The translations under genes were made by a program, and so were the position numbers. The notes under the pieces are model-generated. The model searched no databases and was not told where the DNA came from. It saw only the letters and a program-made list of their open reading frames with translations. A DNA stretch of 55,697 bases from Aneurinibacillus terranovensis DSM 18919 (GTDB lineage Bacteria; Bacillota; Bacilli; Aneurinibacillales; Aneurinibacillaceae), in contig NZ_AUMJ01000004.1 in assembly GCF_000430625.1 (NCBI RefSeq), positions 179,502 to 235,198 on the forward strand, in the 5' to 3' direction. Position 1 is the stretch's first letter. Each line of letters begins with the position of its first letter. This document shows positions 46,230 through 53,578 of the stretch, in pieces.

Positions 46230-46867
46230 GTATCTTCACATATTTTCCCTTCTTCCAGAAAAATGATTCGGTCTCCCAGTTTATCAGCTTCCTGCAAGTC
46301 ATGGGTGACAAGAATAACAGGAATGTTCCACATGGTATGGAGCGACATCAATTCTTCCTGGCACCGCACGCGAGTCGCAGCATCCAGAGCGGAGAAGGGT
46401 TCATCTAATAAAAGCACCTCTGGTTCCGTTGCGAGTGCCCGGGCAAGCGCTACCCTTTGTCTTTCACCCCCGGAAATGTGACGGGGATATTTCGATAGAA
46501 GATGCCCGATTCCGAGTACGTCAATCAACTGCTGCAAGTGGCCGGGCGTTGTTTGTTTATCCTTTGACCTGCTTCCGTACATAATATTTTTTTCCACCGT
46601 CATATGGGGGAAAAGGGCGTAATCCTGAAAAACATAGCCAATGTGCCTTTTTTGCACAGGTAAACGCTTTGTTTCTCTGCTGAAAAAAAAACGTTCATTG
46701 AGTGCTATCGTCCCTGAATCCGGGTTGGTCAGTCCGGCAATGCTATTGAGAATGGTCGTTTTGCCCGCACCTGACGGCCCGAATAAAACGACAATCTCAT
46801 TGTCCACCTGAAACGAAACGTCAAGGAAAAAGTGCGGCAGTTTTTTTTGTATATGAACGGAAAGCAT
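46208..46867 (-). CDS. modC: Molybdate ABC transporter ATP-binding protein
   Basis: This ATPase energises molybdate import with the neighbouring permease. The ~219-residue protein has Walker A (FGPSGAGKTT near residue 30), the Q-loop region GYVFQDYALFPHM, the ABC signature HISGGERQRVALARAL and Walker B VLLLDEPFSALD. The ModC-type C-terminal molybdate-binding (MOP) domain is absent; the protein ends just after the ABC domain, so regulation by internal molybdate is not expected here. Start ATG 46867 is preferred to 46876, which lies within the ribosome-binding site. It is 13 bases from modB. Confidence 0.93.
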   Translation of the reverse strand: MLSVHIQKKLPHFFLDVSFQVDNEIVVLFGPSGAGKTTILNSIAGLTNPDSGTIALNERFFFSRETKRLPVQKRHIGYVFQDYALFPHMTVEKNIMYGSRSKDKQTTPGHLQQLIDVLGIGHLLSKYPRHISGGERQRVALARALATEPEVLLLDEPFSALDAATRVRCQEELMSLHTMWNIPVILVTHDLQEADKLGDRIIFLEEGKICEDTKSRHFT

Positions 46868-46880
46868 AGGTACCATCCTT

Positions 46881-47567
46881 TTAGTTCTTCAGATCTGCAT
46901 AGCGGCGATTTCGTTTGCTCCACCAGTTCAACCACGTAATTGTACTAAAGCCCAGCGCTACAATAATAATCACCCAGAAGGCAGCATTGTCCATGTCGCC
47001 TGCGTCAACGGCAAAATAAATAGCCAGAGGAATGGTGTTCGTTTTTCCCGGGATATACCCGGCAATCATAAGCGTTGCGCCAAATTCTCCGAGTGCCCTG
47101 GCAAAGGAAAGAACCAATCCGGCTAAAATCCCCGGCCACGCGAGCGGAAAGGAAACGGTCCAGAAAATTCTCCACTCGGAAGCTCCCAGCGTGCGTGCTG
47201 CATTCTCTACTTTCTCATCAAGAGTTTGAAACGCGGCAGAAGCCGCCTGGTACATTAACGGAAAAGCAACGACAACCGAAGCGATGACGGCGCCAAGCCA
47301 TGTAAATACAACCTGGATGCCAAACCACGAGATAAGCCAATGCCCAATCCAGCCATTCCTTCCGAAAAGAATCAGCAGTGCAAACCCAACTACCGTAGGG
47401 GGTAAGACGAGAGGGAGCAGGAAGAAAGAGTCAAGCAGGCTCTTACCAGTAAAGTTCCTTCTGGCGAGCAGAAATGCGAGCAGCACTCCTGTGATAAAAA
47501 CGATGGAGGTGGATATTCCGGCTACTTTAAGCGATAAAAACAACGGTGTCCAGTTTATGTTTTGCAC
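46881..47567 (-). CDS. modB: Molybdate ABC transporter permease
   Basis: ModB forms the membrane channel. The 228-residue protein has about five to six hydrophobic helices and the coupling EAA-like motif AARTLGASEWRIFWTVSFPL (about residues 126-145) that contacts ModC. The segment FARALGEFGATLMIAGYIPG is typical of molybdate and tungstate permeases. GTG 47567 is the best start, six bases behind GGAGGTG; a GTG at 47576 is part of that site. It is between modA and modC in one minus-strand operon. Confidence 0.95.
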   Translation of the reverse strand: MQNINWTPLFLSLKVAGISTSIVFITGVLLAFLLARRNFTGKSLLDSFFLLPLVLPPTVVGFALLILFGRNGWIGHWLISWFGIQVVFTWLGAVIASVVVAFPLMYQAASAAFQTLDEKVENAARTLGASEWRIFWTVSFPLAWPGILAGLVLSFARALGEFGATLMIAGYIPGKTNTIPLAIYFAVDAGDMDNAAFWVIIIVALGFSTITWLNWWSKRNRRYADLKN

Positions 47568-47599
47568 GAATCCCACCTCCGGTTATCGTTTTACTCTCT

Positions 47600-48415
47600 C
47601 TATTTGAAGCCATATTTCTTTAGAAGTTGTTTTCCTTTATCGCTTGATAAGTAGGCCAGGAACACTTTTGCCTCTGCCGGGTGGGCAGAATTTGCAATCA
47701 CCGCTCCCGGGTATACAATAGGTGTATGCCAATCCGTTTGAGCCATGGCTGCTACTTTTACTTTTTTTGAAACAAGCGTGTCGGTGGCATATACCGCTCC
47801 GAGATCCGCGTTTCCTGATTCCACATAGGTCAGAACCTGGCGTACGTCTTTGCCTAAGACAAGCTTGCTTTGCAATGCATCCCACAGCTTAAGGTTTTCC
47901 AATACTTCTTTAGTGTATCTTCCAGCCGGGACACTTTGCGGTTCTCCAATCGCGAACTGTTGAATTTTTTCAGGAGCAATGTCTTTAAACGATGTAATGT
48001 GTATCGGGTTATCTTTATTCGTGATCAGAACGAGTTCGTTCTTAGCAAAAGTAACACGGGAATCTTTTACGATCAAGTTCTTTGCCTGCAGGGTATCCAT
48101 ATCTTTATTGCTGGCAGATAAGAAGACATCTGCGGGAGCCCCCTGGCCTATCTGTTGAGCCAGTTTGCCTGAGCTGCCGAAATTGTATGTTAAACGAATG
48201 TTGGGGTGCTCCTGTTCAAATGAAGTTTTTACTTCATTTAACGCGTCCGTTAAACTCGCCGCCGCTGAAATCATCAGCTCGGTTTTTTGTGCGGGTGCCG
48301 ACCCGGGTGAAGTCTTGTTACCCGCGAGCCGCGCTGTTTTTTCATTGTTTGAACAGCCCGCAGGAATAAGCAGTATAAACAAAGCCAATAAACTTAAACA
48401 AACTCTTCTATACAT
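47600..48415 (-). CDS. modA: Molybdate ABC transporter binding lipoprotein
   Basis: ModA captures molybdate (or tungstate) outside the membrane. The 271-residue protein starts with a lipoprotein signal peptide ending in IPAGC, the lipid-modified cysteine being about residue 21. The mature part has LMISAAASLTDALNEVKTSF and NFGSSGKLAQQIGQGAPADV, the conserved oxyanion-binding loops, and a type II periplasmic-binding fold to the end (YLSSDKGKQLLKKYGFK). I chose the second of two adjacent ATGs (48415) because GAGGAGG is then about six bases upstream. Divergent to the regulator at 48660. Confidence 0.96.
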   Translation of the reverse strand: MYRRVCLSLLALFILLIPAGCSNNEKTARLAGNKTSPGSAPAQKTELMISAAASLTDALNEVKTSFEQEHPNIRLTYNFGSSGKLAQQIGQGAPADVFLSASNKDMDTLQAKNLIVKDSRVTFAKNELVLITNKDNPIHITSFKDIAPEKIQQFAIGEPQSVPAGRYTKEVLENLKLWDALQSKLVLGKDVRQVLTYVESGNADLGAVYATDTLVSKKVKVAAMAQTDWHTPIVYPGAVIANSAHPAEAKVFLAYLSSDKGKQLLKKYGFK

Positions 48416-48520
48416 CATATCCTCCTCGTACCCTCTCAAAATGTCGTTTTAAAACTCGTTATCAATAAATAGAACGTATGATATAGTAAACACAACGAAT
48501 TAAAATGAATGATAGAAAAT

Positions 48521-48569
48521 CATAACTAAGTATAACTAAGTATAACTAAATATAACTAGTTATATTTAG
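48521..48569. promoter_or_regulatory. 10-bp tandem repeats and palindrome in the modA/regulator gap
   Basis: Four tandem 10-base units (CATAACTAAG, TATAACTAAG, TATAACTAAA, TATAACTAGT) occupy 48521-48560. The last overlaps a perfect 24-base palindrome at 48546-48569 centred on CTAG. The 10-base period equals one helix turn, so all units face the same side of the DNA, as expected for cooperative protein binding. The region lies between the divergent modABC operon and a regulator gene, so it is the best candidate operator for that regulator. Confidence 0.7.
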
Positions 48570-48659
48570 ATGATAATCAGCATTTTTTACGATGTCAATG
48601 AAATTGATTTACATAGTAAGCGAAACGCCAGACAAAGCAGGAGACGTGAGGGATATCGC

Positions 48660-49616
48660 ATGAACAATCTTTCCTACACAATCGAGGAAATTGCCGGGAT
48701 ATTAAAGGTTTCGAAACTGACGGTATACGGGCTGATAAAAAAAGGGAAATTGCCTGCCTATCGGGTTGGACGACAGATGCGTGTCGATGCGGCTGATTTG
48801 GAGGTCTACAAAAGCAATACGAAGGGGAGAGAAAGAGAAAATCCTATTCTCCCAAATGCTGATCTTTCCCGCAGCCAGGAGGAACAGGTCCAACATGCAG
48901 CAGCGTCTGGACAATCTATCATAATTAGCGGACAGGATATGTGCCTGGATATCCTGGCAAAACACGTGGAGAAGCGGACTATCGGGTATCGGCCCCTTCG
49001 CTCCTATGTCGGAAGCCTCAACAGCCTGATTTCAATGTACAGGGGCGAAGCAGATATCGTCAGCGTGCATCTGCTGGATGGGGACACGGGTGAATATAAT
49101 GTTCCGTACGTTCGTAAAATTCTCGTCAGCCACCGGTATGTCATTGTTAATTTACTTTCACGGCGGGCAGGATTTTATGTAGCCAAGGGAAATCCGAAAC
49201 AAATTCAAACGTGGGAGGATATTGCAAAACCCGGGGTGCGTATGGTAAACCGGGAAAAAGGGTCGGGGGCGCGGGTTCTGCTCGATGAACAGCTGCGCAT
49301 TCACAACATCCCGGCAAAAAAAATAATCGGGTATGACAAAGAGGAGTCCAATCACTTAGGGGTGGCAGGTTCTATTGCAAGCGGGGAGGCCGATGCCGGG
49401 ATTGGCATTGAAAAAGCCGCGGCGATTGTAGGCGTTGATTTTATCCCGCTCATTAAAGAACGGTATGATATCGTGATGATAAAATCGCCACATAATGAGC
49501 AGCTTATCGAAACGATGATTGAGGTCTTACAATCTTCGTCTTTTCAACATGAAGTGCGATCGATAGGCGGCTATGATTTATCCCAAACAGGCCGCATCAT
49601 TTATGAAACAGAGTAA
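48660..49616 (+). CDS. HTH regulator with substrate-binding-like domain (likely molybdate/tungstate)
   Basis: The 318-residue protein has an N-terminal excisionase/MerR-like helix-turn-helix (SYTIEEIAGILKVSKLTVYG and the wing GKLPAYRVGRQMRV, about residues 4-45). A long periplasmic-binding-protein-like domain follows (about 85-310), with GEADIVSVHLLDGDTGEYN and EKGSGARVLLDEQL. Regulators of this type accompany molybdate or tungstate transporters in Firmicutes; with modABC divergent next to it, it probably senses the intracellular oxyanion and represses modABC. ATG 48660 is chosen with GAGGGA upstream; an earlier ATG at 48570 gives a poor N-terminal extension. Confidence 0.85.
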   Translation: MNNLSYTIEEIAGILKVSKLTVYGLIKKGKLPAYRVGRQMRVDAADLEVYKSNTKGRERENPILPNADLSRSQEEQVQHAAASGQSIIISGQDMCLDILAKHVEKRTIGYRPLRSYVGSLNSLISMYRGEADIVSVHLLDGDTGEYNVPYVRKILVSHRYVIVNLLSRRAGFYVAKGNPKQIQTWEDIAKPGVRMVNREKGSGARVLLDEQLRIHNIPAKKIIGYDKEESNHLGVAGSIASGEADAGIGIEKAAAIVGVDFIPLIKERYDIVMIKSPHNEQLIETMIEVLQSSSFQHEVRSIGGYDLSQTGRIIYETE

Positions 49617-49650
49617 TATAGGAACTCTATCTGCTGAAAGAGGGATGCGT

Positions 49651-50124
49651 GTGATTTCCTGGTTTGCCGCTCATAGGAAACGTATTCTATCGTTTTTGAT
49701 TCTCGTTCTTGTTATGTATACGATCCCGGCAGATGCACGGGCGGATGTAAAAAAAGCAGATTACCTGGCGCTTGGAGACTCGTTAGCTGCGGGCCAGACA
49801 CCTTATTATAAAGTCGGGAAAGGATATCCCGACTACCTGGCGGAAACGATGCGTTCTGCCGGATATAAAGTGACACTCGATAAACGGTACGCAGTTCCCG
49901 GCTATACAAATGAAAATTTGTATCTGCCCAACCCGGTCGATATTCATCCGAGCGGGCAGGGATATAAGGTTATTGCCGGTGAGTTTTGGAATCATATAAA
50001 AAATGATTTTGCCTCCAAACCGCAGGAAAAAGCAGTTCAAGAGGAAAAGACTTCTGACGGCCTGCTCGCTGCCTTATATCGATTTTTTGAATGGCTCATA
50101 GGTAAAATAAATGTATGGGGGTGA
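49651..50124 (+). CDS. SGNH/GDSL hydrolase lacking its middle section
   Basis: The 157-residue product has a Sec signal peptide (about 1-32, cleavage likely after ADARA), then block I of SGNH hydrolases with the nucleophile serine, YLALGDSLAAGQ. After PGYTNENL the sequence jumps to YLPNPVDIHPSGQGYKVIA, which is the usual C-terminal block V with catalytic Asp and His. Blocks II and III, including the GxND motif that forms the oxyanion hole, are missing; family members are normally about 90 to 130 residues longer. The frame is intact, so it looks like an in-frame internal deletion. The start could be GTG 49651 or ATG 49645; AAAGAGGG lies just upstream. It may be inactive. Confidence 0.75.
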   Translation: MISWFAAHRKRILSFLILVLVMYTIPADARADVKKADYLALGDSLAAGQTPYYKVGKGYPDYLAETMRSAGYKVTLDKRYAVPGYTNENLYLPNPVDIHPSGQGYKVIAGEFWNHIKNDFASKPQEKAVQEEKTSDGLLAALYRFFEWLIGKINVWG

Positions 50125-50143
50125 CTTTTTGGCCGCCGGTGAC

Positions 50144-50173
50144 TTGACTTTTGTGTTTCAGGTTTTGTAATAT
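50144..50173 (+). promoter_or_regulatory. Promoter of the glyQS leader
   Basis: TTGACT (50144-50149) and TAATAT (50168-50173) are 18 bases apart, just before the T-box leader. It overlaps the end of the region behind the SGNH hydrolase gene. Confidence 0.6.
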
Positions 50174-50187
50174 TAACGCAAACCATA

Positions 50188-50400
50188 TTTTATCAGGCTG
50201 TGAAGGATCAATAGTACCTGAAGCCCTTTTGTCCAGCGATCCGGGGATGGTGGAAGCCCGGGAAAAGATCAGGGAAACGGCAATCCGGAGCTGTGTTATT
50301 TTAAGGGGGCGCACGAATGTGCGTCAACTAGGGTGGAACCGCGGGTGTTCAAGCTCCCGTCCCTAGGCATATAGATGCCATGGGATGGGGGCTTTTCTTT
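50188..50400 (+). promoter_or_regulatory. Glycine T-box riboswitch of glyQS
   Basis: The leader has the T-box sequence AGGGTGGAACCGCGGG at 50330-50345, which can form an antiterminator. The alternative is a long terminator: CTCCCGTCCC and GGCAT (about 50354-50370) pair with ATGCC and GGGATGGGGGC, followed by TTTTCTTTATTTT. In stem I, GGAT (50205-50208) pairs with ATCC (50283-50286) and CCTGA (50217-50221) with TCAGG (50269-50273). The internal loop between them has AGTA on the left (50213-50216) and GAAACGGCA on the right, so the specifier codon is GGC (50279-50281), glycine. Uncharged tRNA-Gly would switch on glyQS. Confidence 0.92.
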
Positions 50401-50431
50401 ATTTTATCTACGACTAAGGAGAGAAAGTAAA

Positions 50432-51814
50432 ATGAGTGTATCTATGGATCAAGTGGTTGGCCTTGCCAAACACCGGGGCTTTATATTCCAGGGTTCGGAA
50501 ATTTACGGAGGCCTTGCGAATACGTGGGATTACGGTCCTTTAGGCGTCGAACTCAAAAACAATATAAAACGCGCCTGGTGGAAAAAATTTATTCAGGAAT
50601 CCCCTTATAATGTTGGGCTGGATGCGGCGATTTTGATGAATCCGCAGACATGGGTAGCTTCCGGTCATATCGGAAACTTCAATGACCCGATGATCGACTG
50701 TAAAAATTGTAAAGCGCGCCACCGTGCTGACAAATTAATTGAAAATACGCTGGCTGAAAAAGGAATTGAAATGATTGTCGACGGCCTGTCCTTCGCGCAA
50801 ATGGCCGATTTGATCCGGGAGCACCAGATTGCGTGCCCGGACTGCGGCAGCCATGATTTTACCGAGATTCGCCAGTTTAATCTTATGTTTAAAACGCACC
50901 AGGGTGTAACCGAATCGAGTGCAAACGAAATTTATCTTCGCCCGGAAACAGCACAGGGTATTTTCGTAAACTTTAAAAACGTGCAGCGGACGATGAGAAA
51001 AAAACTTCCTTTTGGGATTGGCCAAATCGGGAAAAGTTTCCGGAACGAAATTACGCCCGGCAACTTTACGTTCCGCACCCGTGAGTTTGAGCAGATGGAA
51101 CTGGAATTTTTCTGCAAGCCGGGCGAGGATTTAAAGTGGTTTGAATACTGGCGAAACTACTGCCACCAGTGGCTGTTATCCCTCGGGGTAAAAGATGAAA
51201 ATATCCGACTGCGCGATCATTCTGCAGACGAATTATCCCACTACAGCAACGCTACAACCGACCTGGAGTATAAGTTTCCTTTCGGATGGGGGGAACTGTG
51301 GGGAATTGCCGACCGGACGGATTACGACTTAAAGCAGCACATGGGGCACTCCGGAGAAGATTTCAATTACATCGACCAGGAAACGAACGAGCGCTACGTT
51401 CCGTATTGTATCGAGCCTTCCCTGGGGGCGGACCGGGTAACGCTCGCATTTCTGCTCGACGCTTTTGCAGAAGAACAGCTCGAAGGCGGTGACATCCGTA
51501 CGGTGCTGCGCTTCCATCCGGTGCTTGCACCATACAAGGCAGCGGTGTTCCCGCTCTCGAAAAAACTTTCTGAAGGCGCGTTAAAGATTTTTGAAAACTT
51601 GTCCAAACACTTTATGGTCGATTTCGATGAAGTCGGTTCCATCGGCAAGCGATACCGCCGCCATGATGAAATCGGAACACCATTCTGCATCACGTACGAC
51701 TTCGACTCCGAACAGGATGGGCAGGTTACCGTACGGGACCGCGATACGATGGAACAAAAAAGAATGCCAATTAGCGAATTGAAGGCATTTATCGAAGAGA
51801 AGATAGAGTTTTAA
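50432..51814 (+). CDS. glyQS: Glycyl-tRNA synthetase, single-chain dimeric type
   Basis: This class II synthetase charges tRNA-Gly. The 460-residue protein is the single-chain (alpha-2) type rather than the separate GlyQ/GlyS subunits. It has [19 protein letters not shown] near the start, two CxxC pairs (CKNC and CPDC, about 94 and 138) for a zinc site, motif 2 in [20 protein letters not shown], and an anticodon-binding domain in the last 100 residues. The ATG at 50432 lies eight bases behind AAGGAGAG. Control by the preceding T-box riboswitch fits. Confidence 0.97.
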   Translation: MSVSMDQVVGLAKHRGFIFQGSEIYGGLANTWDYGPLGVELKNNIKRAWWKKFIQESPYNVGLDAAILMNPQTWVASGHIGNFNDPMIDCKNCKARHRADKLIENTLAEKGIEMIVDGLSFAQMADLIREHQIACPDCGSHDFTEIRQFNLMFKTHQGVTESSANEIYLRPETAQGIFVNFKNVQRTMRKKLPFGIGQIGKSFRNEITPGNFTFRTREFEQMELEFFCKPGEDLKWFEYWRNYCHQWLLSLGVKDENIRLRDHSADELSHYSNATTDLEYKFPFGWGELWGIADRTDYDLKQHMGHSGEDFNYIDQETNERYVPYCIEPSLGADRVTLAFLLDAFAEEQLEGGDIRTVLRFHPVLAPYKAAVFPLSKKLSEGALKIFENLSKHFMVDFDEVGSIGKRYRRHDEIGTPFCITYDFDSEQDGQVTVRDRDTMEQKRMPISELKAFIEEKIEF

Positions 51815-51819
51815 AAACG

Positions 51820-51849
51820 AAGGTGGCAGGTTTTCCTGCTGCCTTTTTA
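51820..51849 (+). terminator. Terminator of glyQS
   Basis: AAGGTGGCAGG (51820-51830) pairs with CCTGCTGCCTT (51835-51845) around a TTTT loop, with two G-U pairs, followed by TTTT. Confidence 0.88.
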
Positions 51850-51860
51850 GTCCGTTAAGG

Positions 51861-51902
51861 AAAGTATATGTTGCTTTACAGTGTTAAAGCAACATATACT
51901 TT
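51861..51902. repeat. Perfect 18-bp inverted repeat behind glyQS
   Basis: AAAGTATATGTTGCTTTA (51861-51878) and its exact complement (51885-51902) flank a six-base spacer. It directly follows the glyQS terminator. It may be a second terminator, an operator or a scar at the border to the AT-rich DNA to the right. No T-run of length follows on either strand. Confidence 0.7.
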
Positions 51903-51961
51903 TCTCATTCAGAAAATAGCAATTAAAATCTGAATATTTAAATTTTATCATTGACAGCTCG

Positions 51962-52270
51962 TTAACTACCATGCTCCAGTAATTGTATTCCCATTGCTTT
52001 AATGGTTTCCGTGTAATTGATCATTTTTATCCATTCTTGGATTGGTTTTGCTGAAACAAAGGTTCCTTTACCGTGCACCTTTTGCAAGATTCCTTCGCGA
52101 ACTAAAATGGAAACGGCCTCTCTAACTGTGCTTCTGCTTACGGAATACATATCCATAAGCTCTCTCTCGCTAGGGATTTTTTCCTTATAATAACCCTGTA
52201 AGATTTGCTCTTCTAATATATTTTTGAGTTGAACATGCAAAGGAATTGGATTGTTGCTATCTAATTCCAT
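51962..52270 (-). pseudogene. Truncated GntR-family regulator
   Basis: The minus-strand product is 102 residues: a complete GntR winged helix-turn-helix (PIPLHVQLKNILEEQILQGY, then ERELMDMYSVSRSTVREAVS and EGILQKVHGKGTFVS) followed by only the first residues of an effector domain (ETIKAMGIQLLE). GntR/HutC-type regulators are normally about 240 residues, with a UTRA domain that starts just there. The stop follows within a few codons, so the effector domain has been lost. The surviving DNA-binding half may still bind its operator. Start ATG 52270 follows a run of G residues; another ATG is at 52276. Confidence 0.75.
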
Positions 52271-52612
52271 AAACATCCCCCCCCCGTTATCGTAAGATCG
52301 GTTTATCATTTTACTATTATAATTGTACCTTTCTACATTTAGCTATAGTAGTAGTTAAATGAAAGAGAAAATTTTCTTGTTAGAGGGTTCCCTTATTTTT
52401 ATTTTCCTGTGCATTTCCACCCTCAATACATATGATTGTTTATGCCATCCTTTATCGCCTGCTTATCCTTGCGCTGGCGGTGCGTATTGACATGAAAGTA
52501 GCTTGGCAGCTTCTCTGGTATTACCACAAAAAAGAAATCTCCCACAAAAACTTGACTCAGTCACTTGTCAAGAAATATTTGAGTATTTAACTTTCTACGC
52601 TATAATAAGATT
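52271..52612. other. Gene-free gap between the GntR fragment and the IclR gene
   Basis: This 342-base gap is AT-rich with one GC-richer patch (about 52450-52520). A 52-codon open frame (52432-52590, MIVYAILYRLLILALAVRID at the start) has no ribosome-binding site and is not called as a gene. The right end holds the IclR promoter and overlapping palindromes TGACTCAGTCA (52553-52563) and CTTGAC (52551-52556) with GTCAAG (52567-52572). I see no RNA gene. Confidence 0.6.
52579..52606 (+). promoter_or_regulatory. Promoter of the IclR-family gene
   Basis: TTGAGT (52579-52584) and TATAAT (52601-52606) are 16 bases apart. The expected start point, about seven bases after the -10 box, falls on the ATG at 52613. 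Inverted repeats just upstream (52551-52572) could be the operator for autoregulation. Confidence 0.7.
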
Positions 52613-53407
52613 ATGGAAAATAAAAACCTTTTAACGACAAAACAACCTAATAACAAAGAAACTGCTTCTGTACAAGCCGTTGAACGTGCCTTGTTACTAT
52701 TAAAATTAATTAGTGAAAGCTCATCTCCAGTATCAATAGGAGACTTGGCTAAAAAAGCTAAATTAAATCGAACTACTGCTTGGCGATTGATTGGAACACT
52801 TGAAAATCAAGGATTTGTAGAAAAAGATATGCTTACAAATGGCTATCAGCTCGGCTACGCAGTCAGTCAACTTATTTCTCGAAACGACCAATATGCTGCT
52901 TTAATACGAAGAGCACGCCCAATTCTAGAGAAGCTAAAAGAAGAGACTGGCGAAACAGTTTTACTGAGCGTACCTAAACACAACGGAATTCTTACAATTG
53001 ATCAAATAGACACTGATCACAGCGTTAGACTAGTAGATTATTCAAATACCATTTCACCATTACACTGTACCTCTAACGGGAAAATTCTGTTGAGTTTGCT
53101 GCCGGACGAAGAGTTAAATATTTTACTAAGGCAGCCACTTAAAAAATTTACAAATTACACTATTATAGATCCGGAAGAATTACGTCGAGAGTTGAAGAAT
53201 GTTCTTGTTAGAGGTACAGGAACCTGTATCGGTGAATTCGATGAAAACGAAAACGCAATTTCGGCGCCTATTTTTGATGATAAAAAGAACTTAATTGCTT
53301 TTATTACCGTAGGAGGACCTGGTTTTCGTCTTACGCATAACAAGCTTTTATTGCTAAATGATAAAATGTTAGAAGCTGCCCAAAAAATTGAACAGCAACT
53401 TAGATAA
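52613..53407 (+). CDS. IclR-family transcriptional regulator
   Basis: The 264-residue protein has an N-terminal winged helix (about 20-80: SVQAVERALLLLKLISESSS, LAKKAKLNRTTAWRLIGTLE) and the C-terminal IclR effector domain (about 95-260, with LHCTSNGKILLSLL and ENAISAPIFD). These regulators control catabolic genes and sense small organic acids or sugars. No ribosome-binding site precedes the ATG and the -10 box is only six bases away, so the message is probably leaderless. It faces an MFS transporter gene convergently; this could be its target or a close partner, but that is inference. Base composition is more AT-rich than the housekeeping genes to the left. Confidence 0.93.
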   Translation: MENKNLLTTKQPNNKETASVQAVERALLLLKLISESSSPVSIGDLAKKAKLNRTTAWRLIGTLENQGFVEKDMLTNGYQLGYAVSQLISRNDQYAALIRRARPILEKLKEETGETVLLSVPKHNGILTIDQIDTDHSVRLVDYSNTISPLHCTSNGKILLSLLPDEELNILLRQPLKKFTNYTIIDPEELRRELKNVLVRGTGTCIGEFDENENAISAPIFDDKKNLIAFITVGGPGFRLTHNKLLLLNDKMLEAAQKIEQQLR

Positions 53408-53499
53408 TTCATTGAAAATTGTAAGAAAAACTCGCGGGCATTGTCGCTCTTCCTTTTTCAACCCAGAAGACAAATATAGCTTTCTATCCGTCAAGACAA

Positions 53500-53557
53500 A
53501 ACAAAAAGGGACTTTCTTAAAAGTCATTAATGACGATTAGAACAGCCCCTTTTTGTT
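53500..53557. terminator. Bidirectional terminator between IclR and MFS genes
   Basis: AACAAAAAGGG (53500-53510) pairs with CCCTTTTTGTT (53547-53557). The interior contains the palindrome GTCATTAATGAC (53523-53534). The A- and T-rich arms serve both converging genes. Confidence 0.75.
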
Positions 53558-53578
53558 ACTATTTAATACAGTCTTGCG

